From assembly GCF_021731985.1 (NCBI RefSeq), contig NZ_JAKFWH010000056.1, forward strand, positions 1-64,000: a DNA stretch of 64,000 bases, given 5' to 3'. Within the stretch, counting starts at the first letter, position 1. The number at the start of each line of letters is the position of its first letter. The translations under genes and the position numbers were made by a program. Positions 54,611 through 63,593 of this stretch are shown one piece after another. This DNA is from Nitrosomonas sp. Its GTDB lineage: Bacteria > Pseudomonadota > Gammaproteobacteria > Burkholderiales > Nitrosomonadaceae. A model generated the notes under the pieces. The model was not told the DNA's origin, did not search any database, and saw only the letters and a list, made by a program, of their open reading frames with translations.

Positions 54611-56386
54611 CTATCTGGTCAAAGGCCAGCCGATTAATAATACGGCAATGGTGACAACACCGGCCACGATATTCATCGGTATTCCCGCACGCAGGAAATC
54701 GGTAAATCGATACTCGCCCGGACCATAAACCATCATATTTGTCTGATAACCCAACGGTGTTGCGAAACTGGCGGAAGCCGCCATCATGATGGCAAACACA
54801 AAAGGCTCATTATTTAAACTGGCTTTCTCGGTGATCTCCAGCACAATGGGCAGCATTAAAAGCGCTGCGGCATTATTGGTAATGACTTCGGTTAATATTG
54901 AGATGGATATATAGACCAGAATGAGCAGAAGCCAGGGTGTGCCACCGCTCAAATCCACGATATTTGCCGCAAGATATTTAGCCACGCCGGTTTTTTCCAA
55001 GGCCATACCCAAGGCAAATGATGATGCAATGGTAATGATAACCGTCAAATCAAGACTTCTTTCTGCCTGATTGGCAGAACAGCAGCCCGAAATAATCATC
55101 AGACCGGCGCCAATCAATGCCGCATTCAGCATGGTAATAACTTCAAAGCTGGCCGCCGCGATGACGCCGACAAGAATCGCCCAGGCGAGATACGCGCGTT
55201 CATGGCGCGGCGCTTCGGTGTTCAGGTCATTAATCAGCAAAAAATCCTTGTTATAACGCTGGCGGCTGACAAAAGCCGGTCTTGCTTCCAGCAACAACGT
55301 ATCACCGGCCTGCAATATGATGCTTCCGAGATTGCCTTTAATACGTTCGCCATTACGCGCTACAGCCAATACCGCCGCGCCATAGCGGGAACGAAAGCGC
55401 GCATCGCGTATCGCATACCCCAGTGCTGCACAATGCGGTGACACGACGGCTTCAATCAAACGCCGTTCAGCATGTTGCATGGTGAATGTTTGAGTTTGTT
55501 CTTCCTCAGTCGACGGAACAATCCCATTAATGCGCATCAAATCCGAAATCGCATCGGTATCACCGGCAAACACCAACCGGTCGCCACCTTGAAGCACTTC
55601 TTCGGGTGAGACAACAGTAATCGCGGTTCCATTTCGATCAATCTCAATCAGGTATACGCGTTGCAAGTGCCTTAACCCGGCTTGCTCGATCGTTTTTCCG
55701 ACCAAAGGACCATTAGGCGCGATGGAGACCTCCAGGGTAAATTCGCGCAGATTGGAAAAAACCTCGCCTTGTGTCCGGTTCGGCAACAATTTTGGAAAGG
55801 CTAGCCACATTAATAAGAAACCGGCAATGGCAACGGGTATACCGACAACCGTTATCGAAAACAAGGAAAAACCGGATTCACCGGTCAACACCTGATACTG
55901 ACCGTTGACGATCAGATTGGTGCTGGTTCCAATTAATGTAATCGTGCCGCCCAGAATGGCGGTATAGCTCAGCGGAATCATCAGTTTCGAAGGCGAAATC
56001 CCAATCTTGCGCGACCAGCTATAAATCGCCGGAATCATGGTGGCAACCACCGGCGTGTTATTCAGAAAGCTACTGAGAAATACGACCGGGAAAAACATCC
56101 GGGAAATTGCACCTCGCACCGTCTTCGGTCTGCCTAACAAAGCAGTCACCAACAAATCGATTGCGCCGGAGGCATGCATACCCGCAGCAACCACGAACAT
56201 ACCTGCAACAGTAATCAAACCCGAGTTACTAAAACCACTCAACGCATCGTTAGCGCTTAGAATTCCGGATGCACTGAGTATCGTCAGCGCCCCAAGCATG
56301 ATTAAATGCGGGCCAATCCGTGTAAAAATAAGTGTCGCCAGCACAGCGATGCATAAACTCAGTGCAAACCAGCCTTGCCATTCCAT
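54611..56386 (-). CDS. SLC13-family transporter with RCK_C (TrkA-C) domains
   Basis: The protein has 591 residues with about 11 membrane segments. The N-terminal membrane half ends at about 200, a cytoplasmic loop (205-380) carries two TrkA-C/RCK_C domains (IEQAGLRHLQRVYLIEIDRN and RFRSRYGAAVLAVARNGERI), and the C-terminal membrane half follows. SLC13 motifs such as FLSSFLNNTPVVATMIPAIY and TEVITNNAAALLMLPIVLEI are visible. Likely substrates are sulfate, a dicarboxylate or another divalent anion with sodium. In a sulfur-themed window sulfate is attractive, but that is inference. Confidence 0.88.
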   Translation of the reverse strand: MEWQGWFALSLCIAVLATLIFTRIGPHLIMLGALTILSASGILSANDALSGFSNSGLITVAGMFVVAAGMHASGAIDLLVTALLGRPKTVRGAISRMFFPVVFLSSFLNNTPVVATMIPAIYSWSRKIGISPSKLMIPLSYTAILGGTITLIGTSTNLIVNGQYQVLTGESGFSLFSITVVGIPVAIAGFLLMWLAFPKLLPNRTQGEVFSNLREFTLEVSIAPNGPLVGKTIEQAGLRHLQRVYLIEIDRNGTAITVVSPEEVLQGGDRLVFAGDTDAISDLMRINGIVPSTEEEQTQTFTMQHAERRLIEAVVSPHCAALGYAIRDARFRSRYGAAVLAVARNGERIKGNLGSIILQAGDTLLLEARPAFVSRQRYNKDFLLINDLNTEAPRHERAYLAWAILVGVIAAASFEVITMLNAALIGAGLMIISGCCSANQAERSLDLTVIITIASSFALGMALEKTGVAKYLAANIVDLSGGTPWLLLILVYISISILTEVITNNAAALLMLPIVLEITEKASLNNEPFVFAIMMAASASFATPLGYQTNMMVYGPGEYRFTDFLRAGIPMNIVAGVVTIAVLLIGWPLTR

Positions 56387-56648
56387 AGTTTTACATTCCT
56401 GAGAAAAGATTCGAAATATACAGCAGTTACAGATACGGCTATAAATAATTAATTATTATAATGATATGTCTACAAATTATATGCAGCCGTGCAGACAGAT
56501 TTAAATTCCAAGAGGTTTTTCCAGTTATCAGCTAAACTCGCTTAAACTTAGGAATCACCGTTGACCGAACGCGTGGGTAATTGACGGCACGATTTCAATT
56601 AACTTTTGCACAATTGATTTTTTCAGAACACACCATGCGGAAACCCCA

Positions 56649-57182
56649 ATGCATAAAACCCTTATTTCATTTCTATCCGGCTTGAGCCTAGCAATGACAA
56701 TGGCAACTTCCAGTTTCGCGCACCAACACATCCGCCCCGGACTCTGGGAAATCACCACAAAATCGGATTTGTTGGCGCTGGTGCCGCATGTTCCCTCGGA
56801 ACACATGCAACAGCTCAGCGACCTCGCCCGGCGTTATGGCCTGCAACTGCCCCAAATTGAGAATGGCGCAGCCACGTCAAAAATCTGCATCACTCCGGAA
56901 ATGGCCAAGCAGGAAATCCCCGCCTATTTTTATGAAAACCGTTCCGGCTGCACCGCCCAGAATGCAAAGCGCATCGGCAACAGCTACGAATTGGATCTGG
57001 TCTGTACAAATCAGCATTTTCAAGGCAATGGAACCGCACGAGGCACGTTCAGCAGCCCGGAAAGCTTCTCGGGAAATACCGAATTCGACAGCACCGTCGG
57101 CGGCACGCCGGTTCATGCATTGGCTGAAACGTACGGCCGCTGGGTCGGCGAACGCTGCACCGCAGTCAACCCGTTGCAGTGA
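56649..57182 (+). CDS. DUF3617 domain periplasmic protein
   Basis: The protein has 177 residues with a signal peptide (FLSGLSLAMTMATSSFA-HQ). HIRPGLWEITTK is the typical start of DUF3617, and ICITPEMAKQEIP with paired Cys residues (SGCTAQNA, DLVCTNQ) follows the family pattern. A C-terminal block (GRWVGERCTAVNP) ends it. The family is proteobacterial and uncharacterised. It is followed by the duplicated region of the DGR. Confidence 0.8.
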   Translation: MHKTLISFLSGLSLAMTMATSSFAHQHIRPGLWEITTKSDLLALVPHVPSEHMQQLSDLARRYGLQLPQIENGAATSKICITPEMAKQEIPAYFYENRSGCTAQNAKRIGNSYELDLVCTNQHFQGNGTARGTFSSPESFSGNTEFDSTVGGTPVHALAETYGRWVGERCTAVNPLQ

Positions 57183-57289
57183 TTGGAAGTTTTCTATTGC
57201 CCGCACGTACAAAAATCATATGGGCTCAACAACAGCTTCTCCACACTACTATTCTTCGAAAAAATCGATTTTTCACAGCCTGCTAAAGG

Positions 57290-57606
57290 ATCGCAAAAGA
57301 TTCCTCACTGCGTTCGGAATGACACCAAACAGAACAAGTAGGGTGCATTAAGCGCAGCGCAATACACCAAGCAGCGGCGAACGAAACTGCAGCAATGACG
57401 GATTACGCTGCGCTAATCCATCCGACAAAAACCAAAAAAACACAAATCACAAAGAATCAAAGTACAAAGAACAAAAGGTCAAAAAGCCCTGGCAATACGA
57501 AAACCCAGGTAGTTGATGGCAGCATCGGCGCCGTCCCTGATACGGTCAGCCGAACGCAAGAGCCGATGGACTGCCGAGCCACGAACCGCCCCGAACCACC
57601 CGGCGA
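57290..57606. repeat. Duplicated segment with VR2 and 3' flank (DGR copy 2)
   Basis: 57290-57606 matches 60240-60560 in near-collinear fashion: GCAAAAGATTCCT, a GTAGGGTGC REP-like block, GCAGCAATGACGGATTACG, AAAAACCAAAAAAACACAAATC and then the variable repeat. The duplication covers the 3' end of the target gene plus about 200 bp downstream. Confidence 0.85.
57489..57606 (-). repeat. DGR variable repeat 2 (VR2)
   Basis: It aligns with the template repeat at 58601-58717. Nineteen substitutions are all at template adenines of the coding strand (for example AAC to CTC, GGC, GAC or TAC). One extra base (T after CCA) shifts the frame. The 20-bp 3' end (CTGGGTTTTCGTATTGCCAG) is unchanged, as expected for the initiation-of-mutagenic-homing region. 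Confidence 0.92.
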
Positions 57607-58493
57607 GTACAATCTCCGCGATTGGCTTCTCTCCACGCCGAGCCGTCCACTGGCACTCCTTGGTAATTCTCATGCCAGCAATCTTCAGTCCACTCAGAAA
57701 CATTACCCAGCATATCGAATAAACCAAACTGATTTTCCCCAAAACTGGCAACCGGTGCGGTATAAACATGTCCATCGGAACATTCCGCCAGCGTCCAGCC
57801 AGCGTCAGCAATCGATTTTGCTTCTTGACCCGAACCATTGGCATAATCGCATTGCTTGTCGTCCTGATAATAACGTGTCGTTTTCGTGCCTGCCCGTACT
57901 ACATATTCCCATTCCGCTTCGGTTGGCAACCGGTAAACCGCGCCCGTGCGGTGCGACAGCCATTTCACATAGGCTTGCGCATCATCCCAGGAAACACAGA
58001 CCACCGGATGGGCGTCAGTTTGTGCAAACCCAGGATTCTTCCAGTTGCGCTCCGGTTGTTGTTCATATGTATTTTGGTCTACATTCCACACAAAACAACC
58101 TTTGTTGTTCTCTTCAACAGTAGTTCGATGATTGGTTTCCTGAACAAACTGCCTGAACTGCCCCACGGTAATTTCACAACGGCTGATGGCAAAGGGGTTT
58201 GGAATTGAAACTAAATGCTGCGGGCCTTCATCCGATTGACGATCTTTTTCGTTTTCCGGTGACCCCATCAAAAATCGATCCGAACGAATCGCTACCATCG
58301 CAGGTGCCAGTTTGGCATCGGTGGCATAGCAAGTTTGCGCTAATTGCTTGGTAACTGCTTTTTCTTTGGAGCTTTGACCACCTCGTGGCAAAACATCCTC
58401 ATTGGCGTAGGTTCCCTGACAAAATATCAAACTCAGCAGCAGAAATAAAAAGCGGCAGCCTGGCAACAAGCTGCCGCCTGCCGAACACAGCAC
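57546..58493 (-). CDS. Secreted FGE/SUMF1-type DGR target protein, frameshifted in its variable region
   Basis: The frame encodes a formylglycine-generating-enzyme-like (C-type-lectin fold) domain: MVAIRSDRFLMGSPENE, GQFRQFVQETNH, VCVSWDDAQAYVKWL, YRLPTEAEWEYVVRAG and FGLFDMLGNVSEW. A signal-like segment (FLFLLLSLIFCQGTYA) precedes it. I place the start at a GTG (58493); the open frame continues to an ATG inside the template repeat (58637). The variable region RRVVRGGSWLGSPSALAFG ends early; without the inserted base it would continue RLLRSADRIRDGADAAINYL then LGFRIARAF (end at 57479). The catalytic FGE cysteines were not identified, so it is likely a ligand-binding domain. Confidence 0.8.
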   Translation of the reverse strand: MLCSAGGSLLPGCRFLFLLLSLIFCQGTYANEDVLPRGGQSSKEKAVTKQLAQTCYATDAKLAPAMVAIRSDRFLMGSPENEKDRQSDEGPQHLVSIPNPFAISRCEITVGQFRQFVQETNHRTTVEENNKGCFVWNVDQNTYEQQPERNWKNPGFAQTDAHPVVCVSWDDAQAYVKWLSHRTGAVYRLPTEAEWEYVVRAGTKTTRYYQDDKQCDYANGSGQEAKSIADAGWTLAECSDGHVYTAPVASFGENQFGLFDMLGNVSEWTEDCWHENYQGVPVDGSAWREANRGDCTRRVVRGGSWLGSPSALAFG

Positions 58494-58600
58494 TCTCTTT
58501 GGTTGGCAAAACTGCGCAACCGGGAGACGCCGCGTATGGGCACCCGCGGCACGCCCGGATAATCCTTGAATGATCCGGCTCAGGCACAATTGCGGGCGTA

Positions 58601-58719
58601 CTGGCAATACGAAAACCCAGGTTGTTGTTGGCTTCATCGGTGTTGTTCCTGTTACGGTTAGCCGATCGCAAGTTCTGTGGATTGTTGTTCCACGAACCGC
58701 CCCGAACCACCCGGCGATC
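58601..58719 (-). repeat. DGR template repeat (TR)
   Basis: 119 bp downstream of the reverse transcriptase. In the target frame the minus strand reads RGGSWNNNPQNLRSANRNRN then NTDEANNNLGFRIA, with eleven AAC/AAT codons. It lies on the RT strand and overlaps the last about 60 bp of the RT coding sequence in another frame. The 3' 20 bp are identical in TR, VR1 and VR2. Confidence 0.95.
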
Positions 58720-59791
58720 GTTTAGCGGCATCCCCCTTGCTGAAGTATACCTGCGCCAGAATGGCTTTGCACAAGCCACGGCTATCGGCTTGTCGGGCAT
58801 GCCCCAGCCAACCGGCGACATGGGGTTTGATTTCAGCCAATGTCATACGATTCGCATGATAAGCTTTGGCCAAATGTTTTAGTTTGCGGCGAAACTGATA
58901 CCCGCTGCCGCGGCTCAATCGCGTTTTATCCGGGAAAACACGGTATCCCAGCACATCCAATCCGGTTGCTACCGGCACCAGCATTTTCTTGCGCGGGTGA
59001 ATGCCGATCCGTTCCTTGGCCAAAAAACACTCGATCTGTTTGCACCAATCCCACAATGTGGCTTTATCATCCGCCAATAAAATCATATCGTCGACATAGC
59101 GCAAATAAGCTGGCACCTGCAAAGTTTCTTTAATGAAATAATCCAAATCGTTCAAATACACATTACCCAAAAATTGACTGGTCAGATTCCCCAATGGCAG
59201 GCCAATAGCGCGCTGTGCCAGATCCATCAAATCATCGCCGGGATATTTGACAACAAATGGATGAGCTGGCCACGGGCTGGAATCGATAATCGTATTAAAC
59301 AGCCACAACACATCCTGATCAGCAATTAAACGCGCCAATTTTTGTTTCAGAATCTGATGATCCATGCTATCAAAATAGCGGCTGATATCAATTTTCAATG
59401 CATACGCGTAGCGATTCGCCCAAACGCGATATTGCCGCACCGCCACATGTACGCCTTTCAGTTTGCGGCTGGCGTAGCTGTCAGGAATAAATTCCCGGTC
59501 CAACACCGGCTCGACTTGATTCATCAGCGCATGCTGCACCACCCGGTCGCGGAAAGGCGCTGCCGAAATCAAACGGATTTTCCGGTCGCACACCTGGAAT
59601 TGCCGGAAACCGCCGGGTTGATAGGTTTTTTGTAACAGCGCCTGACGGATACTGGTCAATTCGTATTCCAAATCAAATCCGAACTGCTGAATTTCCGCCT
59701 GATTGCGCTTGCCGCGACGCGCTTTGCGGTAAGCCAACAGCAGATTTTCCCAATCAAGAATGGATTGCCAGGTATTCTGCAAAGGAATCAT
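58658..59791 (-). CDS. DGR reverse transcriptase
   Basis: Reverse transcriptase that copies the template RNA with adenine-specific errors and delivers the cDNA to the variable repeats. The product has 377 residues; the palm motif A is KIDISRYFDSMDH (Asp135), and motif B GLPLGNLTSQFLGN (197-210) has the DGR-typical IGNxxSQ-like form. The catalytic motif C is YVDD (232-235). Its start overlaps the avd stop by 4 bp (ATGA), so translation is coupled. The last about 20 residues (SPGGSGRFVEQQSTELAIG) are read from the template repeat in a different frame, and the TAA lies inside the TR. Confidence 0.96.
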   Translation of the reverse strand: MIPLQNTWQSILDWENLLLAYRKARRGKRNQAEIQQFGFDLEYELTSIRQALLQKTYQPGGFRQFQVCDRKIRLISAAPFRDRVVQHALMNQVEPVLDREFIPDSYASRKLKGVHVAVRQYRVWANRYAYALKIDISRYFDSMDHQILKQKLARLIADQDVLWLFNTIIDSSPWPAHPFVVKYPGDDLMDLAQRAIGLPLGNLTSQFLGNVYLNDLDYFIKETLQVPAYLRYVDDMILLADDKATLWDWCKQIECFLAKERIGIHPRKKMLVPVATGLDVLGYRVFPDKTRLSRGSGYQFRRKLKHLAKAYHANRMTLAEIKPHVAGWLGHARQADSRGLCKAILAQVYFSKGDAAKRSPGGSGRFVEQQSTELAIG

Positions 59792-60159
59792 GCCGTGCTC
59801 TCGGGTGTATTGGCTTCTTTCTGCTTACGCCAGCCGCCGATCTGCCGCCCGAGTCCGGACAGGCGCTCAGCGCCCTGTCCATAACTTTGGTGCGTGATCG
59901 ATTGCAACGTATGGCTCAAGCGCCACAAATGGCGCACCACATCCAATTGCAAATTGGCCGTTTGCAAGTAAGTCGTTTGCGATTTTTGATAGGCCGCATG
60001 AATCAAATTTTCCAGCACCAGCAACAAGCCGTTTTCGATGCGCTCACCCAAGGTATAACGCCGGTTGCGCGGGAATTGATCCAATTTCGGGATGATCCAG
60101 GCCAATAACTCATGGCAATCTTCCACCGCTTTGGGCATGGTTTGATTTTGCTGTTTCAT
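59788..60159 (-). CDS. avd: DGR accessory variability determinant (Avd-like four-helix bundle)
   Basis: The protein has 123 residues, helical and basic. The central segment VEDCHELLAWIIPKLDQFPR, then LGERIENGLLLVLENLIHAA and VVRHLWRLSHTLQS, match bAvd/four-helix-bundle proteins, which form a pentamer that binds the RT and template RNA. The C-terminus is a flexible tail (KQKEANTPESTA). It is located directly upstream of the RT with a 4-bp overlap. About 270 bp separate it from the target gene's stop at 60429. Confidence 0.9.
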   Translation of the reverse strand: MKQQNQTMPKAVEDCHELLAWIIPKLDQFPRNRRYTLGERIENGLLLVLENLIHAAYQKSQTTYLQTANLQLDVVRHLWRLSHTLQSITHQSYGQGAERLSGLGRQIGGWRKQKEANTPESTA

Positions 60160-60239
60160 TTTTACCCTCTAAAAGAACTGCGAACATACAAATGACCCCA
60201 TTATGTCATTTCGACCAAAGGGAGAAATCTTGTACCGCT

Positions 60240-60560
60240 GCAAAAGATTCCTCTCTGCGTTCGGAATGACAGCAACCCAAAACAGGTAGGGTGCCATTAA
60301 GCACAGCGCAATGCACCGGACGGGCGGTGCACGAAACCGCAGCAATGACGGATTACGCTGCGCTCATCCATCCTACAAAAACCAAAAAAACACAAATCAA
60401 AAAGAATCAAAGCACAAAGAACAAAAGGTCAAAAAGCCCTGGCAATACGAAAACCCAGGAGGCCGCCGGCGGCCTCATCGGAGCTGCCCCCGTCACGGTT
60501 AGCCGACCGCAAGTACCGTGGATCGCTGCCCCACGAACCGCCCCGAACCACCCGGCGATC
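60240..60560. repeat. Duplicated segment with VR1 and 3' flank (DGR copy 1)
   Basis: Counterpart of 57290-57606. The flank downstream of the target stop contains the GTAGGGTGC REP-like block at about 60284 and the AAAAACCAAAAAAACACAAATC block. Confidence 0.85.
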
Positions 60561-63500
60561 ACAAACTCCGCCATTAGCTCCTTTCCACGCCAACCCATCT
60601 GCTGGCGCGCCTTGATAATTCTCATGCCAGCAATCCTCCACCCACTCCCACACGTTACCGGCGGTATCATGAAGCCCAAAGCGATTCGGTTTGAACGAAC
60701 CAACCGGTGCAGTCTGTTTACCATCCCATTCACTGCCGCAACCACGACAGTTTGCATTATTTTCCCCGATGTCATTACCCCACCAGTAAGCGGTTTGCAT
60801 ACCTGCGCGTGCGGCGTATTCCCATTCGGCTTCCGTTGGCAGGCGGTATTGCTTGCCGGTTTGATCTGACAACCATTTGACATAGGCTTGTGCATCGTCA
60901 AAGCTCACGTTGATCACCGGCCGTTTACCGCGTTCCCAACCGCTATCACTGGGTAATTGCCGCTTGGTGGCGTTGGCAAACGCATCGTATTCGTCAAACG
61001 TCACTTCATATTTGCTGATTTCAAAAGCGTAGGCGATGGTGACTTCGTGTTGCGGATCTTCGTCAGGATCTCGACCAGCTTCGGTTTTAGGCGAACCCAT
61101 TAGGAATTTGCCGGGCGGGATGGCTACCATTTCAGGTTCGAATGGAAGCCGGGATTCTTGTGCAGCGCGCAATTCATCATTGAATCCTGCCCCGTGCTGA
61201 TACGTGCGGTTAAGCTGTACTTGAATAGTTTTCTCAGATAAGTCCGCTGACTCGATCACGTTGATGGTTGCGCCATACGTCAGCCAAGCCAAACTACGTG
61301 CAATCTGTTCGGCAGCAGCCTGCCCGCCGCGCGCAAAGCGGATGGTGTTGATCGCCGGCTTGACATTAAGGGCATCCGATTCGATGGATACGGGAAACTG
61401 AGCGGTTTTCAGCTTGCTTTGCAAGGCTTCCATCAGTGCTTGGGTATCTTCGCGGTGGTTGAGCGTAACGCGCCACTGGGTGTTTTCCTGCGCCATTTGG
61501 TTGCGCTGATAGTCAACGAAGGCGTGCTGACCAACGTAATGCCAGGCCGCGTATAACGTACCGGTTCCGAGCAGCGCCAAAAACAGCATGATTAAAGCTG
61601 GACGCAGAATCAGCGCTTGATTGGTTTTAGGCAGTAGCTTGGTCAGCGCTTGCGGGATGCGGAAATCCAGCAAGCCGAGTTTCCCACCCAACAGGATATT
61701 GGCGAAAATTGGATCGTTGATGGCATCGTCCTGAGAGAGTGCGCGCAAGTCATCGAGCTTTAGTTTGAGTTGCAGCTTAGGCGGTGTTCTGACTTCAAGG
61801 CTCAGCGAATTGGGGCTGTCCTTATCGGTCAGCCGGTTGAATAAGCGCTGCCAGGCAGCGGCTACCCGTTGCCTTTCGTCACGGTCCATGCCGAGCAGGA
61901 GGTATTCCCGCAGCCAATCCGGCAAATGCGCGTGCGTCAACCACGGCAAGCGGCTCAAGCGTGCCAGCCGCTGTTCGCGCTGCGATAGCGGATCGGCGGT
62001 ATTCAGGCGCTCAAATAACAAATAATCCAACGCGCACGTCAACGCCCAGTGCGGTTTTGGAAACACCGCCACTGCACGCAACAGACGCAAGCCATCGGCA
62101 GCCAGGAATTGTTGCAATTGCTCTACCAGCAAGGCAAGATCCGCCCCATAAGGCGGGCGCTCACCAAGCCAAGCATCGGGTTCGGCAGCGATCAATGCGG
62201 GCAGCGGCGATGGGTCGGTTTTTTGTAGCATCAGCTTGTGCGGTTGCGGTGTGGTCAGGTGTTCGACCAGTTGCGGCAGGTTGTCTTGCGCCAGCGGCAG
62301 CATCAGAAAGTGGTGCTGCGCCAATAATGCTGCGTGCGCGGTACCGGCATCGCGCGGGTGCAGCCAAACTTTGTCCTGCCAAGGCGACAAATCATCGAGC
62401 CAGGTGCGAATCTCCCCGCTGTACGGATGAAACAGAATCGCCGTTTCGCTGATAATCAGCAAGCGCGCGGCTTCGTGCCGCGCCACCAGTTGCTGCAGTT
62501 GGTAATAGCTGGCTTTGCTGTCGTCGTCATGCCAGCGCACCAGCCAGCGCGGATCGTCGCGAAAGCGATAGGTGTTGATGGGCAGTCCGAGTGCTTTAAA
62601 GCGCTTCTCCAATTCTTCCGCCAATGCCGCTTGCTGGTCGTCGCGATGCTGGCTGCGCACCAGCAATAAGTGTTCGGGGGAAACCCGACGGTTGCGGTAT
62701 ACCGGCTGGAAATAACCACCGCTGCGCGCGGTGGCTTCGATGGTGGCGGCAATATGCAGGCGGCTCGTCGGCACCAGCTGCGCTGCATGCAATTCGCGTA
62801 ATGCCTGCTCGGCCTTGGCACCACCAAAAAAGGGTTGCAGTATCCGATCGAAGCGGGAATGATGCAGCAGGTCGTCAACCGATGCGGTTTGTTTGCGCAA
62901 AACCGCATTGCGTTGATAGCGCCAAGCCAAAATCAATAGCACCGGCAACCACGGCAATGCGAACAACGCCCAGCCAATATTGCGCACGATACTTTCCCAT
63001 TCTAATCCCACATAATCCGGCTCCGGTTGCGGTCGTGGCGCGATGTGATCAACGATGGCAACGGATGCAGTAGCCGGTTGCGGTTTGCGCCGGGGGATCG
63101 GTTGTGACGATTTCTCTTTGGGGAGTTCTATAGTTCGCGGCGGCGGTGGTTTTGGCAGGAACCAGTTCGGTGTCTTGACCAGAAATACGGTGATCACGCA
63201 AACGATCAGCGCGATGCCGCCCATGATCCAGATTTTTTGCGATTTTTGCGCGGCTTCTTGCGCGGCATTAAAAGCACTGCGGCCTGGTGAGCTGATGCGG
63301 TTTTCCGTTGACAGAGATGATTGGCTTTCGCCTTTTAGCCATTGTTCAAACAGCACCGGGAAACGCGCTTGCTCTTCCGGGTTGCGGCAAAACAACGGCC
63401 CCAGCAGCGGCGCCAATTCACTGGCTTTTTCTGGCAGCTTATTTTGCTGTTGCAATCGATTAAGCAAGCGTGCGACCGACAGCCAGACATCGACACCGTG

Positions 63501-63569
63501 CGCCATGCCTTCGGCGCGCAGCAACACACCGAATTCATCGATGCGGGAATAAAATTCTCGGCTATCCAC
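60429..63569 (-). CDS. Large membrane protein with C-terminal FGE/SUMF1-type DGR variable domain
   Basis: The protein has 1046 residues. The N-terminus (SRIDEFGVLLRAEGMAHGVD, then LFCRNPEEQARFPVLFEQWL) is an unnamed helical domain. Membrane segments lie near 112-130, 193-215 and 655-675, the first followed by a proline-rich linker (FLPKPPPPRTIELPKEK). The middle 240-640 is a soluble region of unknown type. The FGE-like domain runs from about 795 to 1046 (FLMGSPKTEAGRD, YRLPTEAEWEYAARAG, DTAGNVWEWVEDCWH), ending in the variable repeat from residue 1005 (RRVVRGGSWGSDPRYLRSAN). It lies next to a MoxR-type ATPase gene, as in reported MoxR-linked conflict systems. Confidence 0.85.
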   Translation of the reverse strand: MDSREFYSRIDEFGVLLRAEGMAHGVDVWLSVARLLNRLQQQNKLPEKASELAPLLGPLFCRNPEEQARFPVLFEQWLKGESQSSLSTENRISSPGRSAFNAAQEAAQKSQKIWIMGGIALIVCVITVFLVKTPNWFLPKPPPPRTIELPKEKSSQPIPRRKPQPATASVAIVDHIAPRPQPEPDYVGLEWESIVRNIGWALFALPWLPVLLILAWRYQRNAVLRKQTASVDDLLHHSRFDRILQPFFGGAKAEQALRELHAAQLVPTSRLHIAATIEATARSGGYFQPVYRNRRVSPEHLLLVRSQHRDDQQAALAEELEKRFKALGLPINTYRFRDDPRWLVRWHDDDSKASYYQLQQLVARHEAARLLIISETAILFHPYSGEIRTWLDDLSPWQDKVWLHPRDAGTAHAALLAQHHFLMLPLAQDNLPQLVEHLTTPQPHKLMLQKTDPSPLPALIAAEPDAWLGERPPYGADLALLVEQLQQFLAADGLRLLRAVAVFPKPHWALTCALDYLLFERLNTADPLSQREQRLARLSRLPWLTHAHLPDWLREYLLLGMDRDERQRVAAAWQRLFNRLTDKDSPNSLSLEVRTPPKLQLKLKLDDLRALSQDDAINDPIFANILLGGKLGLLDFRIPQALTKLLPKTNQALILRPALIMLFLALLGTGTLYAAWHYVGQHAFVDYQRNQMAQENTQWRVTLNHREDTQALMEALQSKLKTAQFPVSIESDALNVKPAINTIRFARGGQAAAEQIARSLAWLTYGATINVIESADLSEKTIQVQLNRTYQHGAGFNDELRAAQESRLPFEPEMVAIPPGKFLMGSPKTEAGRDPDEDPQHEVTIAYAFEISKYEVTFDEYDAFANATKRQLPSDSGWERGKRPVINVSFDDAQAYVKWLSDQTGKQYRLPTEAEWEYAARAGMQTAYWWGNDIGENNANCRGCGSEWDGKQTAPVGSFKPNRFGLHDTAGNVWEWVEDCWHENYQGAPADGLAWKGANGGVCDRRVVRGGSWGSDPRYLRSANRDGGSSDEAAGGLLGFRIARAF
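60439..60560 (-). repeat. DGR variable repeat 1 (VR1)
   Basis: 122 bp, aligned with the 119-bp TR plus one extra codon (CTC or one GGC). Twenty substitutions, all at template adenines (for example AAC to GGC, AGC, GAC, TAC and GCC; CAG to CGG). One AAC codon is unchanged. The 3' 20 bp are identical to the TR. Confidence 0.95.
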
Positions 63570-63593
63570 GGAATTCGGTTAGCTCAGGTTAGA

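Noticed and set aside
58399-58821. Protein-coding gene reading through the template repeat (MSPVGWGMPDKPIAV...)
   Set aside because: It reads the TR in the VR frame and has no start or conserved body of its own; the TR acts as a template, not as a gene.
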